Shown: in pieces, positions 48,509 through 58,500 of the stretch
Layout: each line of letters begins with the position of its first letter
How positions within the stretch are numbered: position 1 is the stretch's first letter
Assembly (NCBI GenBank): GCA_963747315.1
Contig: CAVVEQ010000014.1
Coordinates: 18,203 to 82,202, forward strand
DNA: 64,000 bases
Direction of reading: 5' to 3'
From: CAVVEQ01 sp963747315
GTDB taxonomy: Bacteria; Chloroflexota; Anaerolineae; Anaerolineales; Anaerolineaceae
Program-made: the position numbers and the translations under genes
Notes under the pieces: generated by a model
Seen by the model: only the letters and a program-made list of their open reading frames with translations
Database searches by the model: none
What the model was told of the DNA's origin: nothing

Positions 48509-49579
48509 ATGAAACTCGGTATCATCGGTCTCCCCCAGAGCGGGAAAACCACCCTCATCAATGCCCTCACGCGCGGCAGCGCCCCCGTGGGTTATTCAGC
48601 CGGTAAGATCGAAATGCACACCGCCGTGGTGGATGTTCCTGACCCGCGCGTGGATAAGCTTTCGGCGATGTTCAACCCCAAGAAGACCATCTACGCCAAG
48701 GTGACCTACGTGGATATCGCCGGGCTGGATGGTTCCTCGAGCTCCAGCGGAATCTCCGGTGCCTTGCTCAACCAGCTCACCCAACTGGATGGCTTCATCC
48801 ATGTGGTGCGCTGCTTCGAAGACGAGAACGTCCCCCATATCCATGTCACCATCGACCCCACCCGCGACCTGGCTGCGATGGATAGCGAATTCATCCTCAA
48901 TGACCTGATCGCGGTGGAGCGCAAGCTTGAACGCCTGGATGAGGAGCACAAGAAAGGCGGTGGACGCGAAAAGAGCGCAATCGAGACCGAGATCGACCTT
49001 TTCAAACGCTTCCACGAAGCATTATCAGCTGAAAAACCGCTGCGGGATATTGAGATCACCACCGAAGACGAGAAATCCATGTCCGGGTACGGATTCCTCA
49101 CCCGCAAACCGGTTTTAGTGGTATTGAATGTTGCCGAGGGGCAGACCGCTCCCAACCTGGATTACCCCCACCAGCACAGCAAAGTGGTTTCATTGCAGGC
49201 GAAGCTGGAAATGGATATCGCCCAGCTCCCGCCCGAGGAAATGGCGGAATTTCTCAAGGAATATAATATCGAGGAGCCCAGCCTGAACCGCATGATCCGT
49301 CTATCCTACGACCTGCTCGGGCTGCAATCATTCTTCACCGTGGGACCCGACGAGTGCCGCGCCTGGACGACGCATGTGGGCGCCACCGCCCCGGAAGCAG
49401 CGGGTGAGATCCACTCTGACCTGCAAAAGGGTTTCATTCGTGCCGAGATTGTGCATTATACAGATCTGATCGAATGCGGCGGGATGACCGAAGCCAAGGC
49501 CAAGGGCAAATTACGCCTGGAGGGCAAGGAATATATCGTCAAGGAAGGCGATATCGTCCACATCCGCTTCAACCTTTAA
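48509..49579 (+). CDS. ychF: YchF/OLA1-family GTPase
   Basis: The start at ATG 48509 removes an upstream in-frame extension and gives the usual MKLGIIGLPQSGKTT N-terminus. This 356-residue protein is a P-loop NTPase of the Obg-like YchF group, with G1 GLPQSGKTT, the DIAGLDGSSSSS switch region, and NVAEG in place of NKxD, as in YchF proteins that use ATP. A coiled-coil insertion (RKLERLDEEHKKGGG) and a C-terminal TGS domain (FFTVGPDECRAWTTHVGAT) follow. It acts in translation-linked stress response. The gene is divergent from tRNA-Leu. Confidence 0.95.
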   Translation: MKLGIIGLPQSGKTTLINALTRGSAPVGYSAGKIEMHTAVVDVPDPRVDKLSAMFNPKKTIYAKVTYVDIAGLDGSSSSSGISGALLNQLTQLDGFIHVVRCFEDENVPHIHVTIDPTRDLAAMDSEFILNDLIAVERKLERLDEEHKKGGGREKSAIETEIDLFKRFHEALSAEKPLRDIEITTEDEKSMSGYGFLTRKPVLVVLNVAEGQTAPNLDYPHQHSKVVSLQAKLEMDIAQLPPEEMAEFLKEYNIEEPSLNRMIRLSYDLLGLQSFFTVGPDECRAWTTHVGATAPEAAGEIHSDLQKGFIRAEIVHYTDLIECGGMTEAKAKGKLRLEGKEYIVKEGDIVHIRFNL

Positions 49580-49715
49580 ACTACCGAACTCTTTTTACAC
49601 CAATGTCGTATAATTAAATTGAAAGGGAGGCAATAATTCCCTTCCGGTTTTTTCCCGTGAAAATTCGGGGTCACATCGGTACAAGAGAGTATCTGTGGGA
49701 AAGGAGAATTGGTTC

Positions 49716-50159
49716 ATGGCACAAGTAAAGGATCTGCTCAAAACCAAGGGGTCGGATATCTGGTCTGTATCACCCAACACAAATGTTCTGGAAGCCTTGA
49801 GGGTGATGGATGAAAAGGATGTTGGCGCGCTGCTGGTGCTTGAAGCGGGATCGCTTGTTGGAATTTTCTCGGAGAGGGATTTCGCCCGGGCGATCGTTGA
49901 AACCGGCACCTGCGTGATCACCGCAGAGGTGAAAGAGTATATGACCACCAAGGTCTTCACCATCACCCCGCCGAATTCCGTTGAGGACTGCATGCAGGTG
50001 ATGTCTGCAAAGAAAATCAGACACCTGCCTGTGATGGAAAACGACAAGCTTGTCGGCATCATTTCCATCGGGGATGTGGTCAAAGAGCTGATCGCCAGCC
50101 AGGAATCAACCATCTCAACCCTGGAGAACTACATCGAAGGTCGCGGGTACGGCCAGTAA
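49716..50159 (+). CDS. CBS-domain pair protein
   Basis: This 147-residue protein is made almost entirely of two CBS domains (ALLVLEAGSLVGIFSERDFAR and RHLPVMENDKLVGIISIGDVV), which bind adenine nucleotides and sense energy state. No catalytic partner is fused. ATG 49716 (GGAGA site) is preferred to the upstream in-frame GTG at 49695. A terminator follows. Partner protein unknown. Confidence 0.92.
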   Translation: MAQVKDLLKTKGSDIWSVSPNTNVLEALRVMDEKDVGALLVLEAGSLVGIFSERDFARAIVETGTCVITAEVKEYMTTKVFTITPPNSVEDCMQVMSAKKIRHLPVMENDKLVGIISIGDVVKELIASQESTISTLENYIEGRGYGQ

Positions 50160-50179
50160 ACAACCTGAAGTTAAGACAA

Positions 50180-50204
50180 AACCGGCGCACGCGCCGGTTT
50201 TTTG
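50180..50204 (+). terminator. Rho-independent terminator after the CBS gene
   Basis: An 8-bp stem AACCGGCG/CGCCGGTT with CACG loop is followed by TTTTTGTTGTT, 20 bp after the stop. Confidence 0.9.
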
Positions 50205-50222
50205 TTGTTAATGATCTTCGGG

Positions 50223-51128
50223 TTATACTACCTTAATAACCACATTACCTCTTTTTCGGCCGGTTTCCACATACTGGTGTGCCTCGGGGACCTGCTCGAG
50301 CGAAAATTCGCGGTCAATCACCGGTTTTATTTTCCCGATTGCCGCCAACTGGATGAGATATTCGAATTCTTCCGGAATCTCCTTCGTTGGGGAGATGACA
50401 GAAACCCGTACACCCTGCGGTTTCAACGCCTTCTTCCATTTTGACTGGGGCAATTTTCCGACCGCGTCGAAGATAATGTCGTATTCCTCTCCGGCTGGGG
50501 TGGGATCCGCCCGAGTGTAATCGATCACCCTGCTGGCTCCGAGCGAGCGCACCAGCTCCAGGTTGGCAGTGCTGCACACCCCGGTAACCTCCGCACCCAG
50601 GTGGCGGGCGATCTGAACCGCGTAGGTGCCCACCGACCCCGATGCACCGTAGACCAGGATCTTCCTGCCCGCACCAGCGTTGGCGCGGCGAAGAAGCTGC
50701 AGGGCGGTCATGGCTCCAACGGGCAGCGCCGCCGCCTCCCCGAAGGAAAGGTTATCCGGCATGCGCCCCACCACCTGGTTCTTGGATCGCTGTGGAAGGC
50801 AAACATACTCTGCGTTGCCACCTGTACTCTGGGCAGTGGTTGTTCCAAAGACCCGATCACCCTTTTTGAAGAGCGTCACTACTGTTCCGGTCTCTTCCAC
50901 CTCGCCCGCCACCTCCACCCCCCATATGTCCTTGGCGCCGATCCCAAAGAGGGGAAAGAAGATCTTCTGCAGAAACCTGGGGATGCTGCGCAGTTTGACG
51001 TCCCCGACGGTGACCGTCCCGGCGTGAACTTTGACCAGGATCTCATCCGCCTTCGGGGCGGGTTTTGCCACCTCGCGGAGAACAAGAACTTCGGGAGAAC
51101 CAGATTTTGTAAATATGATGGCTTTCAT
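50223..51128 (-). CDS. NADPH:quinone oxidoreductase-like (zinc-free MDR) protein
   Basis: Start at ATG 51128 with MKAIIFTKSG. The 301 residues match quinone oxidoreductases of the medium-chain dehydrogenase family: a GroES-like N-terminal domain, then GASGSVGTYAVQIARHLGA for NADPH binding. There are no catalytic-zinc cysteine motifs. It probably reduces quinones or enones. The start codon lies 1 bp after the preceding regulator gene, so the two are co-transcribed as a three-gene operon with a membrane protein first. Confidence 0.88.
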   Translation of the reverse strand: MKAIIFTKSGSPEVLVLREVAKPAPKADEILVKVHAGTVTVGDVKLRSIPRFLQKIFFPLFGIGAKDIWGVEVAGEVEETGTVVTLFKKGDRVFGTTTAQSTGGNAEYVCLPQRSKNQVVGRMPDNLSFGEAAALPVGAMTALQLLRRANAGAGRKILVYGASGSVGTYAVQIARHLGAEVTGVCSTANLELVRSLGASRVIDYTRADPTPAGEEYDIIFDAVGKLPQSKWKKALKPQGVRVSVISPTKEIPEEFEYLIQLAAIGKIKPVIDREFSLEQVPEAHQYVETGRKRGNVVIKVV

Positions 51129-51129
51129 A

Positions 51130-51375
51130 TTATTTACCTTTGTCGTTTGAGTCTGTCTTATTTTCGTTGGTGTAAGTGAACACCTCTTCCAACGGGACAC
51201 CGAACACAAGTGCGATTTTGAAGGCCAGCTCCAGGGAGGGGGAGTACTTGGCGCTTTCGATGGCATTGATGGTCTGCCGCGTGACGCCGGTCTTCTCCGC
51301 CAGCTCCTCCTGGGTCATTTCATTCTGGAAGAAGCGCAGCCTGCGGATGTTGTTGCGTACCTGGCGTTTTTCCAT
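51130..51375 (-). CDS. Small XRE-family helix-turn-helix regulator
   Basis: The 81-residue protein starts at ATG 51375 behind GGGGGGT; an upstream in-frame start at 51420 would run back into the preceding gene. It is a single XRE HTH: NNIRRLRFFQNEMTQEELAEKTGVTRQTINAIE, then SPSLELAFKIALVFGV. Such regulators are typical of small membrane-protein operons. It probably acts on the palindrome at 51864. Confidence 0.92.
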   Translation of the reverse strand: MEKRQVRNNIRRLRFFQNEMTQEELAEKTGVTRQTINAIESAKYSPSLELAFKIALVFGVPLEEVFTYTNENKTDSNDKGK

Positions 51376-51376
51376 C

Positions 51377-51829
51377 TCAGACCCCCCTTCGGTAGCGCAC
51401 GAGCTGGGAGATATCCCCAACCACCTGCGACAGCAGCGAGAAGAAAACGATCAGGCTGAACATCATCAGGGCAGGTTGACCGAACACGAAGCTTAGCATG
51501 GCGATAAATACGCCAATCGAAAAAACGATGTAGGATGCGTACTCGCCCTTCAGCTCGATCAGATTATCACGCTCATCTTCCACCATCGGCTCTCCGTCAT
51601 CCCGGCCGGTTTTGATGGCATAGGCTACATTGGAGCCAATATAGGTGAGGATGGTTCCGACGATGGTTACCACAATCCCGGCGATGATGACTGTTCCCCA
51701 CAGGCGGAAGATCGTGGTTTGATCCAGGCCTACGGTTTGATACATCCTGATCCAGTTAACTAGGTAATACCCCAGCAGAAGGCTGAAACAGGCCAGGGTG
51801 ACGACAATGTGGTTTTCTCTTGAAGACAT
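51377..51829 (-). CDS. Small membrane protein, DUF2178-like
   Basis: The 150-residue protein has four hydrophobic helices (about residues 5-25, 40-65, 98-118, 122-140) and a polar loop with EDERDNLIELKGEYASY, which is common in DUF2178-type partner proteins of XRE regulators. It is first in a three-gene operon and ends 1 bp before the regulator. Function unknown; the pairing suggests a role in sensing or response linked to the regulator. Confidence 0.7.
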   Translation of the reverse strand: MSSRENHIVVTLACFSLLLGYYLVNWIRMYQTVGLDQTTIFRLWGTVIIAGIVVTIVGTILTYIGSNVAYAIKTGRDDGEPMVEDERDNLIELKGEYASYIVFSIGVFIAMLSFVFGQPALMMFSLIVFFSLLSQVVGDISQLVRYRRGV

Positions 51830-51863
51830 TTCGAACTCCTTTTGTATGATAGAAATTACTTGG

Positions 51864-51911
51864 TGTAATTAATTACATACATAATATATTATATACTTTA
51901 CAAATAGTCAA
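51864..51911 (-). promoter_or_regulatory. Promoter and 14-bp palindrome for the XRE operon
   Basis: On the minus strand, TTGACT (51906-51911) and TATATT (51883-51888) are 17 bp apart. TGTAATTAATTACA (51864-51877), a perfect 14-bp palindrome, lies just downstream of the -10 and is a good candidate operator for the XRE regulator. Confidence 0.7.
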
Positions 51912-52004
51912 GTAAATTTTACATATGATTTTTCATCAATTTACCGGAAACAGAATCAAAAACGACCGGGATTACCGGTCGCCAAAGCAACAAGGAGGTC
52001 GATT

Positions 52005-52145
52005 ATGCAAACGCCTGCTGGGGGAGAGCCTGTTTCTCCTAAACCAGGTTCATTCGTCCTGACGGCCGCTCACACCCAGTTCCAGGCGTACCAGACCGTC
52101 ACCACATTGAAGCCAAGCCCGACAACGATCAGGAACTTATCATAG
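52005..52145 (+). CDS. Possible 46-residue protein with perfect ribosome site
   Basis: ATG 52005 follows AAGGAGG by 6 bp and encodes 46 residues, beginning with MQTPAGGEPVSPKPGSF. A hairpin CGACCGG/CCGGTCG precedes it (51963-51981). The ORF overlaps the 3' end of the opposite-strand gene at 52070. It may be a real small protein, the front of a longer gene broken by an indel, or chance. No family recognised. Confidence 0.35.
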   Translation: MQTPAGGEPVSPKPGSFVLTAAHTQFQAYQTVTTLKPSPTTIRNLS

Positions 52146-52435
52146 GTGGAAGGGTAGGTGGGCAGCCCGATGATATTGAAAACGAAAAAGAATATGGCAA
52201 CGATGAGATTCACCCAGCGGATCGCCGGGTAGGGCACCACAAGGGTCAGGAAGACCATCAGGATTGGGATGAGCATCAGCGCGGCAATGCCAGTCCACAT
52301 CCCGCCAGTGAACTTCTGGAGTTCGTTCCCCATCCGCTGGGTATCCCCGCTGAAGATGCGCAGCACGTCGCCCAGCAGGTAGGTGAGCATCAGCGCCACC
52401 CACGACCCCGAAAGGATGATCCTCATCGAATCCAT
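52070..52435 (-). CDS. Small four-helix membrane protein of unknown function
   Basis: Start at ATG 52435, behind GGAGGAGG; the ORF could begin at GTG 52456, but that codon itself overlaps the ribosome site region. The 121 residues form four hydrophobic helices with short loops (MRIILSGSWVALMLTYLLGD, then MWTGIAALMLIPILMVFLTL). It resembles DUF6326-type proteins from memory. It lies 22 bp downstream of surE on the same strand, so it is probably co-transcribed. Function unknown. Confidence 0.65.
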   Translation of the reverse strand: MDSMRIILSGSWVALMLTYLLGDVLRIFSGDTQRMGNELQKFTGGMWTGIAALMLIPILMVFLTLVVPYPAIRWVNLIVAIFFFVFNIIGLPTYPSTYDKFLIVVGLGFNVVTVWYAWNWV

Positions 52436-52457
52436 ACCCGCCTCCTCCAGAGCCACC

Positions 52458-53276
52458 TTAATCCGCCCTCAACCTCTTTTCCAGCTCTTTCAAGTCCACC
52501 CGCGCGGTCATATCCAGGGTGAGCGGGGTGACCGAGACGACCTTATCGAACAGGAAGGCATGGATATCCGAATCCGGGGAGACCTCGCCGGGGAGGATGG
52601 TGATATCCGCCAGCACTTTCGTCTTCGAATCGTATCCGCCCTCGCGTTCCACGTACGGCTTGAAATACCGAAAGTCCGCCAGGCAGGTGATGCGCCAGGG
52701 GGTTTCCACGGTGGCGCTGCGCGGGATGTTCACGTTCACCAGGTCCACGCCCTTGGGGAAGCGCTTCTCCAGCAGCATGCCCGCCACCAGCCAGGTGAAG
52801 TGCCCCGCAATGCTGAAATCCACGGTGTTTGAATAGCTGAGGTAATCGGTGAGCACGTCCTTTAGCTGCAGCGAGACTGCCATGGAGGGAATGCCCAGCG
52901 CCGCGCCTTCGATGGCCGCCCCCACCGTGCCGGACATGGTGATATCGGTGCCCGGGTTCTCCCCGTAGTTGATGCCCGAGACGACCAGGTCGGGTTTTTC
53001 GGGCAGGATCTCCAACACGGCGTGCATCACTGCCGCGGTGGGGGTTCCGCCGATGGCATAGACCGTCCAACATTGATCGCCAACCTCCAGTTTCGAAGGT
53101 TGGATGCGCCCGTCAAACTCCACCGGCAGGCTGCGCCCCGCCCCCGAGGATTGCTCGCGGGGTGCGGCGACGGTCACATACCCGAGCTGGCTCAGCGCTT
53201 CGGCCGCTGCCCACAGCCCCGGCGACTGGATGCCGTCGTCGTTCGTCAGCAGGATCTGTTTTTTCTTTTCCGGCAT
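52458..53276 (-). CDS. surE: 5'/3'-nucleotidase SurE
   Basis: A 272-residue metal-dependent survival nucleotidase that hydrolyses nucleoside monophosphates and short polyphosphates. The N-terminal TNDDGIQSPGL motif carries the metal-binding Asp pair. SGINYGENPGTD and the downstream GTPTAAVMH segment complete the SurE active site. The length is normal. The start ATG at 53276 overlaps the stop of the glycosyltransferase gene by 1 bp (TAATG), showing translational coupling. Confidence 0.96.
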   Translation of the reverse strand: MPEKKKQILLTNDDGIQSPGLWAAAEALSQLGYVTVAAPREQSSGAGRSLPVEFDGRIQPSKLEVGDQCWTVYAIGGTPTAAVMHAVLEILPEKPDLVVSGINYGENPGTDITMSGTVGAAIEGAALGIPSMAVSLQLKDVLTDYLSYSNTVDFSIAGHFTWLVAGMLLEKRFPKGVDLVNVNIPRSATVETPWRITCLADFRYFKPYVEREGGYDSKTKVLADITILPGEVSPDSDIHAFLFDKVVSVTPLTLDMTARVDLKELEKRLRAD

Positions 53277-55504
53277 TATTCTTCCTCTTCCGCAAGCAGT
53301 TCCAATTCCCAGATGTGCACAAAACCCTTTTCCCCGGAGAGCATGTTTTCCACCACGATCTCCAGGCTATCCGCGGTTTGAGCATCGTCGAAATCGACCT
53401 GCACTTTCTTAAACCCATCGCTCTGCCCGGCTGAAAACGTAAAGACCTGCTTTTTCCCCGGGTCCTGCCCGTTGACCGTGGCGGTGACGGTGACCGGTTC
53501 GGAGCCGACGAGGACGCTGACGCCTTTAAGTGGAACTGCCCGCGGAAATCCCAGGCTGAGAACTAGCGGGTTGATCTCCGCCGAGCGGATGAAGGTATCG
53601 GGGTTGCCATCGAAGAGGTTGCCGATCCGGCCGTCGCTGAGGGCGGTGTAGGTCGCCTCCAGGTTCATGCCGTTCCAGACCGCGCCGCTTTCCACCAGCT
53701 GCGCCTGGGCGGCGATTCCCGCCAGCAGGTTCTGCATCACATCCGGCTTGAACTGCAGCCGGACGAAGCGGAAGCACGGGCTGCCATCCGGGCAGGGGAC
53801 GATCTTCTCCACGTCGATCTTTTCGTAATCGCCGGAATCCACCAGGCGCTGGTATTCCCCCGGGATGACCACAAAGGTGAGGTCTTCGCCGCTGGCGATG
53901 CGGTCGGGCATTTGGTCGGGGGTGGCCAGGTCCACCGGCGCGCCGGGTGGAACGAAGAAGCGCTTGAGCGAATCGGCCTGGAAGATCCAGCCGCCGGAGA
54001 TATAGACCTTCGTATCCGGGTGCTCCGCGGAATAATCCAGTGCTTCCTTGAAGACCTGGTTTGCGCCGTACTGGATGCCGCTGATGCCGTAATCGCTCCA
54101 CCAGGTGGGTCCGCGGCTCAGCGCGTCGGTGAGCATGTAGATCTGCCCCCCGCCGAGGAGAATCACCAGGGCGGCTGTTATCCAACCGCGGCGGAACCGC
54201 TTCGATTCCAACCAGTCCGCACCAGCCTCCAATCCCAGCAGGATCAGCCAGCCGTAGGAAAGAACAGCCACCAGGGCGCGGGTGACCTCCGTCTTGAGCA
54301 GCGCTCCCGCCACCGGGGCGGAGAGCAGCGGCACGAGCACTGCCAGGAACTCCGGCAGGGAGCGCCTGCGGACGAGCCGCACCGCGCCCCACACCGCGAA
54401 GGGCAGGAAGATGGGCAGGATGTGCCCGTAGCCCTTCATCAGGTAATGCACGTCCTCCTTCACCCGCGGGTTGAACCAGTAGAGCGGGCTTATGCCCTGC
54501 AGGTAATTACCCAGGTAGATCTGCACCTTCTCCGCAGCAGGCAGGTCGCGCGCCAGGTAGGAGCCATAGTATGCCATCGCCCCGGCGTAGTGCTCGGGGT
54601 GCACGCGCACGAAGTTGACCATCGGCAGCGCCAGCAGGAGCAGCAGGCCGAGGGCGGGGAGGGCGGTCTTCCAGCTGCGGATGTGGGTTCTAATATCGAT
54701 GAGCGCCAGCGCCAGGATGGTGAGCACCACCACCGCCTCGCCAGGCAGGTAGGCGTAGAAGGCCATGGCCATCAGCACCACCGAGGCATACAGCCAGCGC
54801 ACCCTGCCGGCGCGGTAGAGGAAGTAGTAATACAGCGCCCCGGCGTAGAGCGCGGTCATCTGCGCGGTCTCGAAGGCGGTGCGCGAGAGCAGGAACCAGG
54901 CCGGGATGACGCCCATCAGGAAGGCACCCGCCCACCAGAGCTTCAGCCGGAAGGTATCCCGCGCCAGGAGTGAGAACCAGATCACCCCCGCCAGCGAAAG
55001 CAGCGCCCCCACCCCGCGCGCACTCCATACGGATTTGCCGAGGGTGAGCAGCGGCAGCACCTGCAGGTAGACGGTGGTGCCCAGCGAGTATTTGCCGTCG
55101 TTGAAGAAGAGCGGGGGCAGGAAGTAACCGTTGTAGTCGAAGCCCAGGTCGCGGACGAGATCGAGCGCGCGCAGGGAGGTGAGGGCTTCGTCGCAGGCGA
55201 AGTAGATGGGGAAGGAGGGCAGGCGGATGAAGCGGGTGAGGGTGAAGAGCGCGCAGCCGAGGATGAAAAGCCCCATCGGCGAAAAGGCCGCCTTGAAGAA
55301 CGCGCTCACCTTCGGTCGCTGGAAGAAAGCCCGGATGGATGCCGCCAGGCGGGCAAAGAAGCCCGGTTTTTGAGCTGGTTTCTTCTCCTGCGCGGTTTGC
55401 GATGCGGCGGGAGGCGCTTCCACATGAATGGAGATGGAGAGCGCATCCCCTGGCTTTACCCGCAGGACGTTTTCAACTTTTCTAGGGGTGGATTTTTTCA
55501 CCAA
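53276..55504 (-). CDS. GT39/ArnT-like membrane glycosyltransferase
   Basis: This 742-residue protein has a charged cytosolic tail of ~85 residues. It then has about eleven membrane helices, with the GT-C style acidic loop FACDEALTSLRALDLVRDL after the first helix. The C-terminus is an extracytoplasmic domain with QAQLVESGAVWNGMNLEATY and a galactose-binding-like beta-sandwich. GT39 enzymes move sugars from lipid-linked donors onto proteins or lipids outside the cell. TTG 55504 or GTG 55501 is the start. It is co-transcribed with surE. Donor and acceptor are unknown. Confidence 0.78.
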   Translation of the reverse strand: MVKKSTPRKVENVLRVKPGDALSISIHVEAPPAASQTAQEKKPAQKPGFFARLAASIRAFFQRPKVSAFFKAAFSPMGLFILGCALFTLTRFIRLPSFPIYFACDEALTSLRALDLVRDLGFDYNGYFLPPLFFNDGKYSLGTTVYLQVLPLLTLGKSVWSARGVGALLSLAGVIWFSLLARDTFRLKLWWAGAFLMGVIPAWFLLSRTAFETAQMTALYAGALYYYFLYRAGRVRWLYASVVLMAMAFYAYLPGEAVVVLTILALALIDIRTHIRSWKTALPALGLLLLLALPMVNFVRVHPEHYAGAMAYYGSYLARDLPAAEKVQIYLGNYLQGISPLYWFNPRVKEDVHYLMKGYGHILPIFLPFAVWGAVRLVRRRSLPEFLAVLVPLLSAPVAGALLKTEVTRALVAVLSYGWLILLGLEAGADWLESKRFRRGWITAALVILLGGGQIYMLTDALSRGPTWWSDYGISGIQYGANQVFKEALDYSAEHPDTKVYISGGWIFQADSLKRFFVPPGAPVDLATPDQMPDRIASGEDLTFVVIPGEYQRLVDSGDYEKIDVEKIVPCPDGSPCFRFVRLQFKPDVMQNLLAGIAAQAQLVESGAVWNGMNLEATYTALSDGRIGNLFDGNPDTFIRSAEINPLVLSLGFPRAVPLKGVSVLVGSEPVTVTATVNGQDPGKKQVFTFSAGQSDGFKKVQVDFDDAQTADSLEIVVENMLSGEKGFVHIWELELLAEEEE

Positions 55505-55542
55505 TCGGTATTTCCCTTCCCGAGATTATAGCGCAGGAAGGG

Positions 55543-55573
55543 CAAAAGAACCGCCCCGGCAGCGCCGGGGCGG
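55543..55573 (-). terminator. Terminator of the giant beta-helix gene
   Basis: A perfect 10-bp stem CCGCCCCGGC with its complement and a three-base loop lies 25 bp past the stop at 55598. TTCTTTT follows on the minus strand. Confidence 0.85.
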
Positions 55574-55597
55574 GGGGTTCATTATATTTTCGGCAAT

Positions 55598-58500
55598 CTA
55601 GTATACGATTGTCAAAGGCCAGCCATTGGTTTCGATATTCTTATCTGTATCTGTCGGACCCCAGCGGTTATTGCCCATGTAGAAGGTTTTCTTCACTGTT
55701 AGAGTTTTTCCAGCACCCAGATTTGAATAGATCCCATGCCGACCATTTCCGCTAGCAACGCTGTTTTGCACCAGGGCGGAATAGCCGATGGCTTCGATGT
55801 GAATACCGTCATAGTTACCACTGAGGCCGTTGGAAATGGCTTCGATACTGGTGAGGCTTACAATCCCATCGGCAAAGATCTGGATTCCATGATAGCCGTT
55901 GCGGTTAAGCACCGCACCGGTTACAGTGACTGTTCCCAAATTTGCGGGGGCTGCAGATGTATCGATGCTGATCCCGTAACCGTTTACGCTCAAATTGGCT
56001 GTCACATTATTTACCGTCACAGCCCGGTTGCTTGTGATCACCAAGCCGCTGGCGGCATTATTATTGAAGCTATTCGCACCAAGGGTGGCCAATACCGACA
56101 CCGTGCCCGTGCCGCCGCCGGTTGAATTATTTAGAACAACCCCGGAACCGCTAACGGTGTTATGGTAGGCTGTGATGCCATTGATGGTGATGTTTCCCAA
56201 TGTGACCACGTTTAGGCCGTGGCTCCGGTTGTCATTAAACAAGCTCTTGTTCACAGTCACCGCGGCTTTGGATGCCACTGTGGTACCCAAACCATAATTT
56301 TCGGTGACCACCAATTGGCTGAGCAACACAACCCCGTTGGTTTCTATGATCAAACCTGCATTTGCCACAGCGCCATAGTTGCTTACGGAATTGCTCCCGG
56401 TGACCGTCACCCCTCCCGTGGAATCCGGCCTGTCGTTGGAAAGCACGGCTCCAGACCTATAATTGTTACGCATATCCAGACCGCTTGCTGTGATCGCGCC
56501 CCCCGCATCCACATTCAACCCATCTAAGTTGGCACTATAGGCGTTCATCTTGGTGATCGTCACCTTTCCATTCGCAATCACTTGAACACCGTACCCCAGA
56601 TCACTACCTCCGATATCCATTTTCTGCAGGATAACATCACCCCCGGCATCGATATATATATTACCGCTATCGTTAGCATAGATATTGTTCCAATCCGTCC
56701 CGCCGGGGTCCAGGAAGCTGACCCCTCCATCGGTGGTGATGTAAGCGCCGAATCCATCAAAGGAATAGTCGTAGGCGTCTAGGTTATTAATCGTGACCTG
56801 TTTCAAGGCATTTACCAGTAGTTCGTTATCATTGTTGTAGTATAGATTGATATTTGTCAGTGTAACCGTACCACTGAAATTGGTGGGGGTTTCTCCCACC
56901 TGGATATCAATACCTGTCCCCCCGGAATTTCCATTATATCCCGAAGTCACTTTGGTCAGAACGGTATTGCCGTTAGTGCGCAGGTAAATGCCGTGCAAGT
57001 CGTTATATGTCGCGTTTATGTTCGTGAGAGTCACCCCGCTGGTCGAAGCCCCGCCTATTCCGGTATCCACTGTGATACCGTTCAAATTTTCCGAGACGTT
57101 CAATTTATCGACGGTGACCGCGCCGTGCGTGTAGATCAATAGACCATAGTCAGCGAAGTATTGAATGTAGTTTTGGGTACTGTTGACCACCCCCAGGCTC
57201 ACTCCTGCTGTGAGGCTGTCATCATTCTGCAGCCAGGCCCCGTAGGTTCGGATGCCATCTACGCCATTCGAGAGGTACAGGTCCTTGGCGCTGATAACAC
57301 CCTTGGACCGCACGTACACACCGTATGTTCCGGCGCCATTGTTGGAGTAAATATTTACGAGGGTCACGTTTTTGCCGGGGGTCACGTTCCAATTCTCGAT
57401 CCGCAGCGCGCTGGAGGTTGTATTGGAGGCATTAAGATTGGAAATGGAAACTGTGCCGGTTGAATAAATCGAGAGCCCGGCGGTACCATTAATATTCACG
57501 GTATTCATGGTCACGTTTCCAACCGGATTCCCCGAGTTCGGGAATTGAATGCCAACCGGTGCTGTTCCATACGCATCGACATTCGTCAGGTTCACCGGTC
57601 CGCTGGTGTAAAGGTTCAGATTTATTGTCGCATTATTTGTGTACGCATTATTGTAACCACCCGTGGATGCGATGGTGATCCCGCCGGAGCCGTTTTGAAG
57701 CACTGCGCCTTCGGCAGTAGCGTTATCGCTAGCTTGAACATTCGTCAGGGTGATCGCGCCGCTGCCACTGCTGACCGTTACATGCAGCCCGAAAGTTTCA
57801 TTATTGTTAAAGCGGGAGTTAGTGATCGAAACCGCACCCGCAGTAGACGTGATCTGCATACCCGAACCGTTGGCTGAGTTTTCCGCGTTCACCATGGTGA
57901 GGGTAACATTACCGCCTGCAACGATCCTGCCCCCGGAGTCGAAGTTGTTGGAGAGATCGATCGGGTTATTTCCATCTGTGGATTTTACAGTCACAGAACC
58001 CATGGTGCTTACATCCAGGCTGTAACCGCCCTGGGTTTGGGAACCCGCATCCAGATCGGTGATCGCCACATTTCCCTGTGAATTTACAAACAACCCGCCG
58101 CCGCCGGTGCTGGAGGAAGCGTTTCCATAGACCCACAATTTTTGAACGGTGACTGCCGCCCCAACTACAGATGAATTATCCAGGGATGCCGCCAAACCGG
58201 TGTTCGTGTCAGCGTGAACGTTGGTTACGGTAATCGCACCTCCTGCAGATATATCCACCCCCAACTCCCCGGATTCGATCACAGAGTTGGTCAGGGTCAC
58301 ACCTGCCTGGTTGGATTGGATAAACACACCGAGGTGATTATATGGGAAATATAGCGCATCCACGCTCACCAACCCATCTGAGTAGATGGTTAGCGCCTGG
58401 CTGTCGAAACGGTAAGCCGTATTGGCCCAGTTGCCGGCCGATTTCTTCACCGTTACTGCTGCCTTAGCGGAGCTGGCAGTATTATCTAACCAGATCCCGT

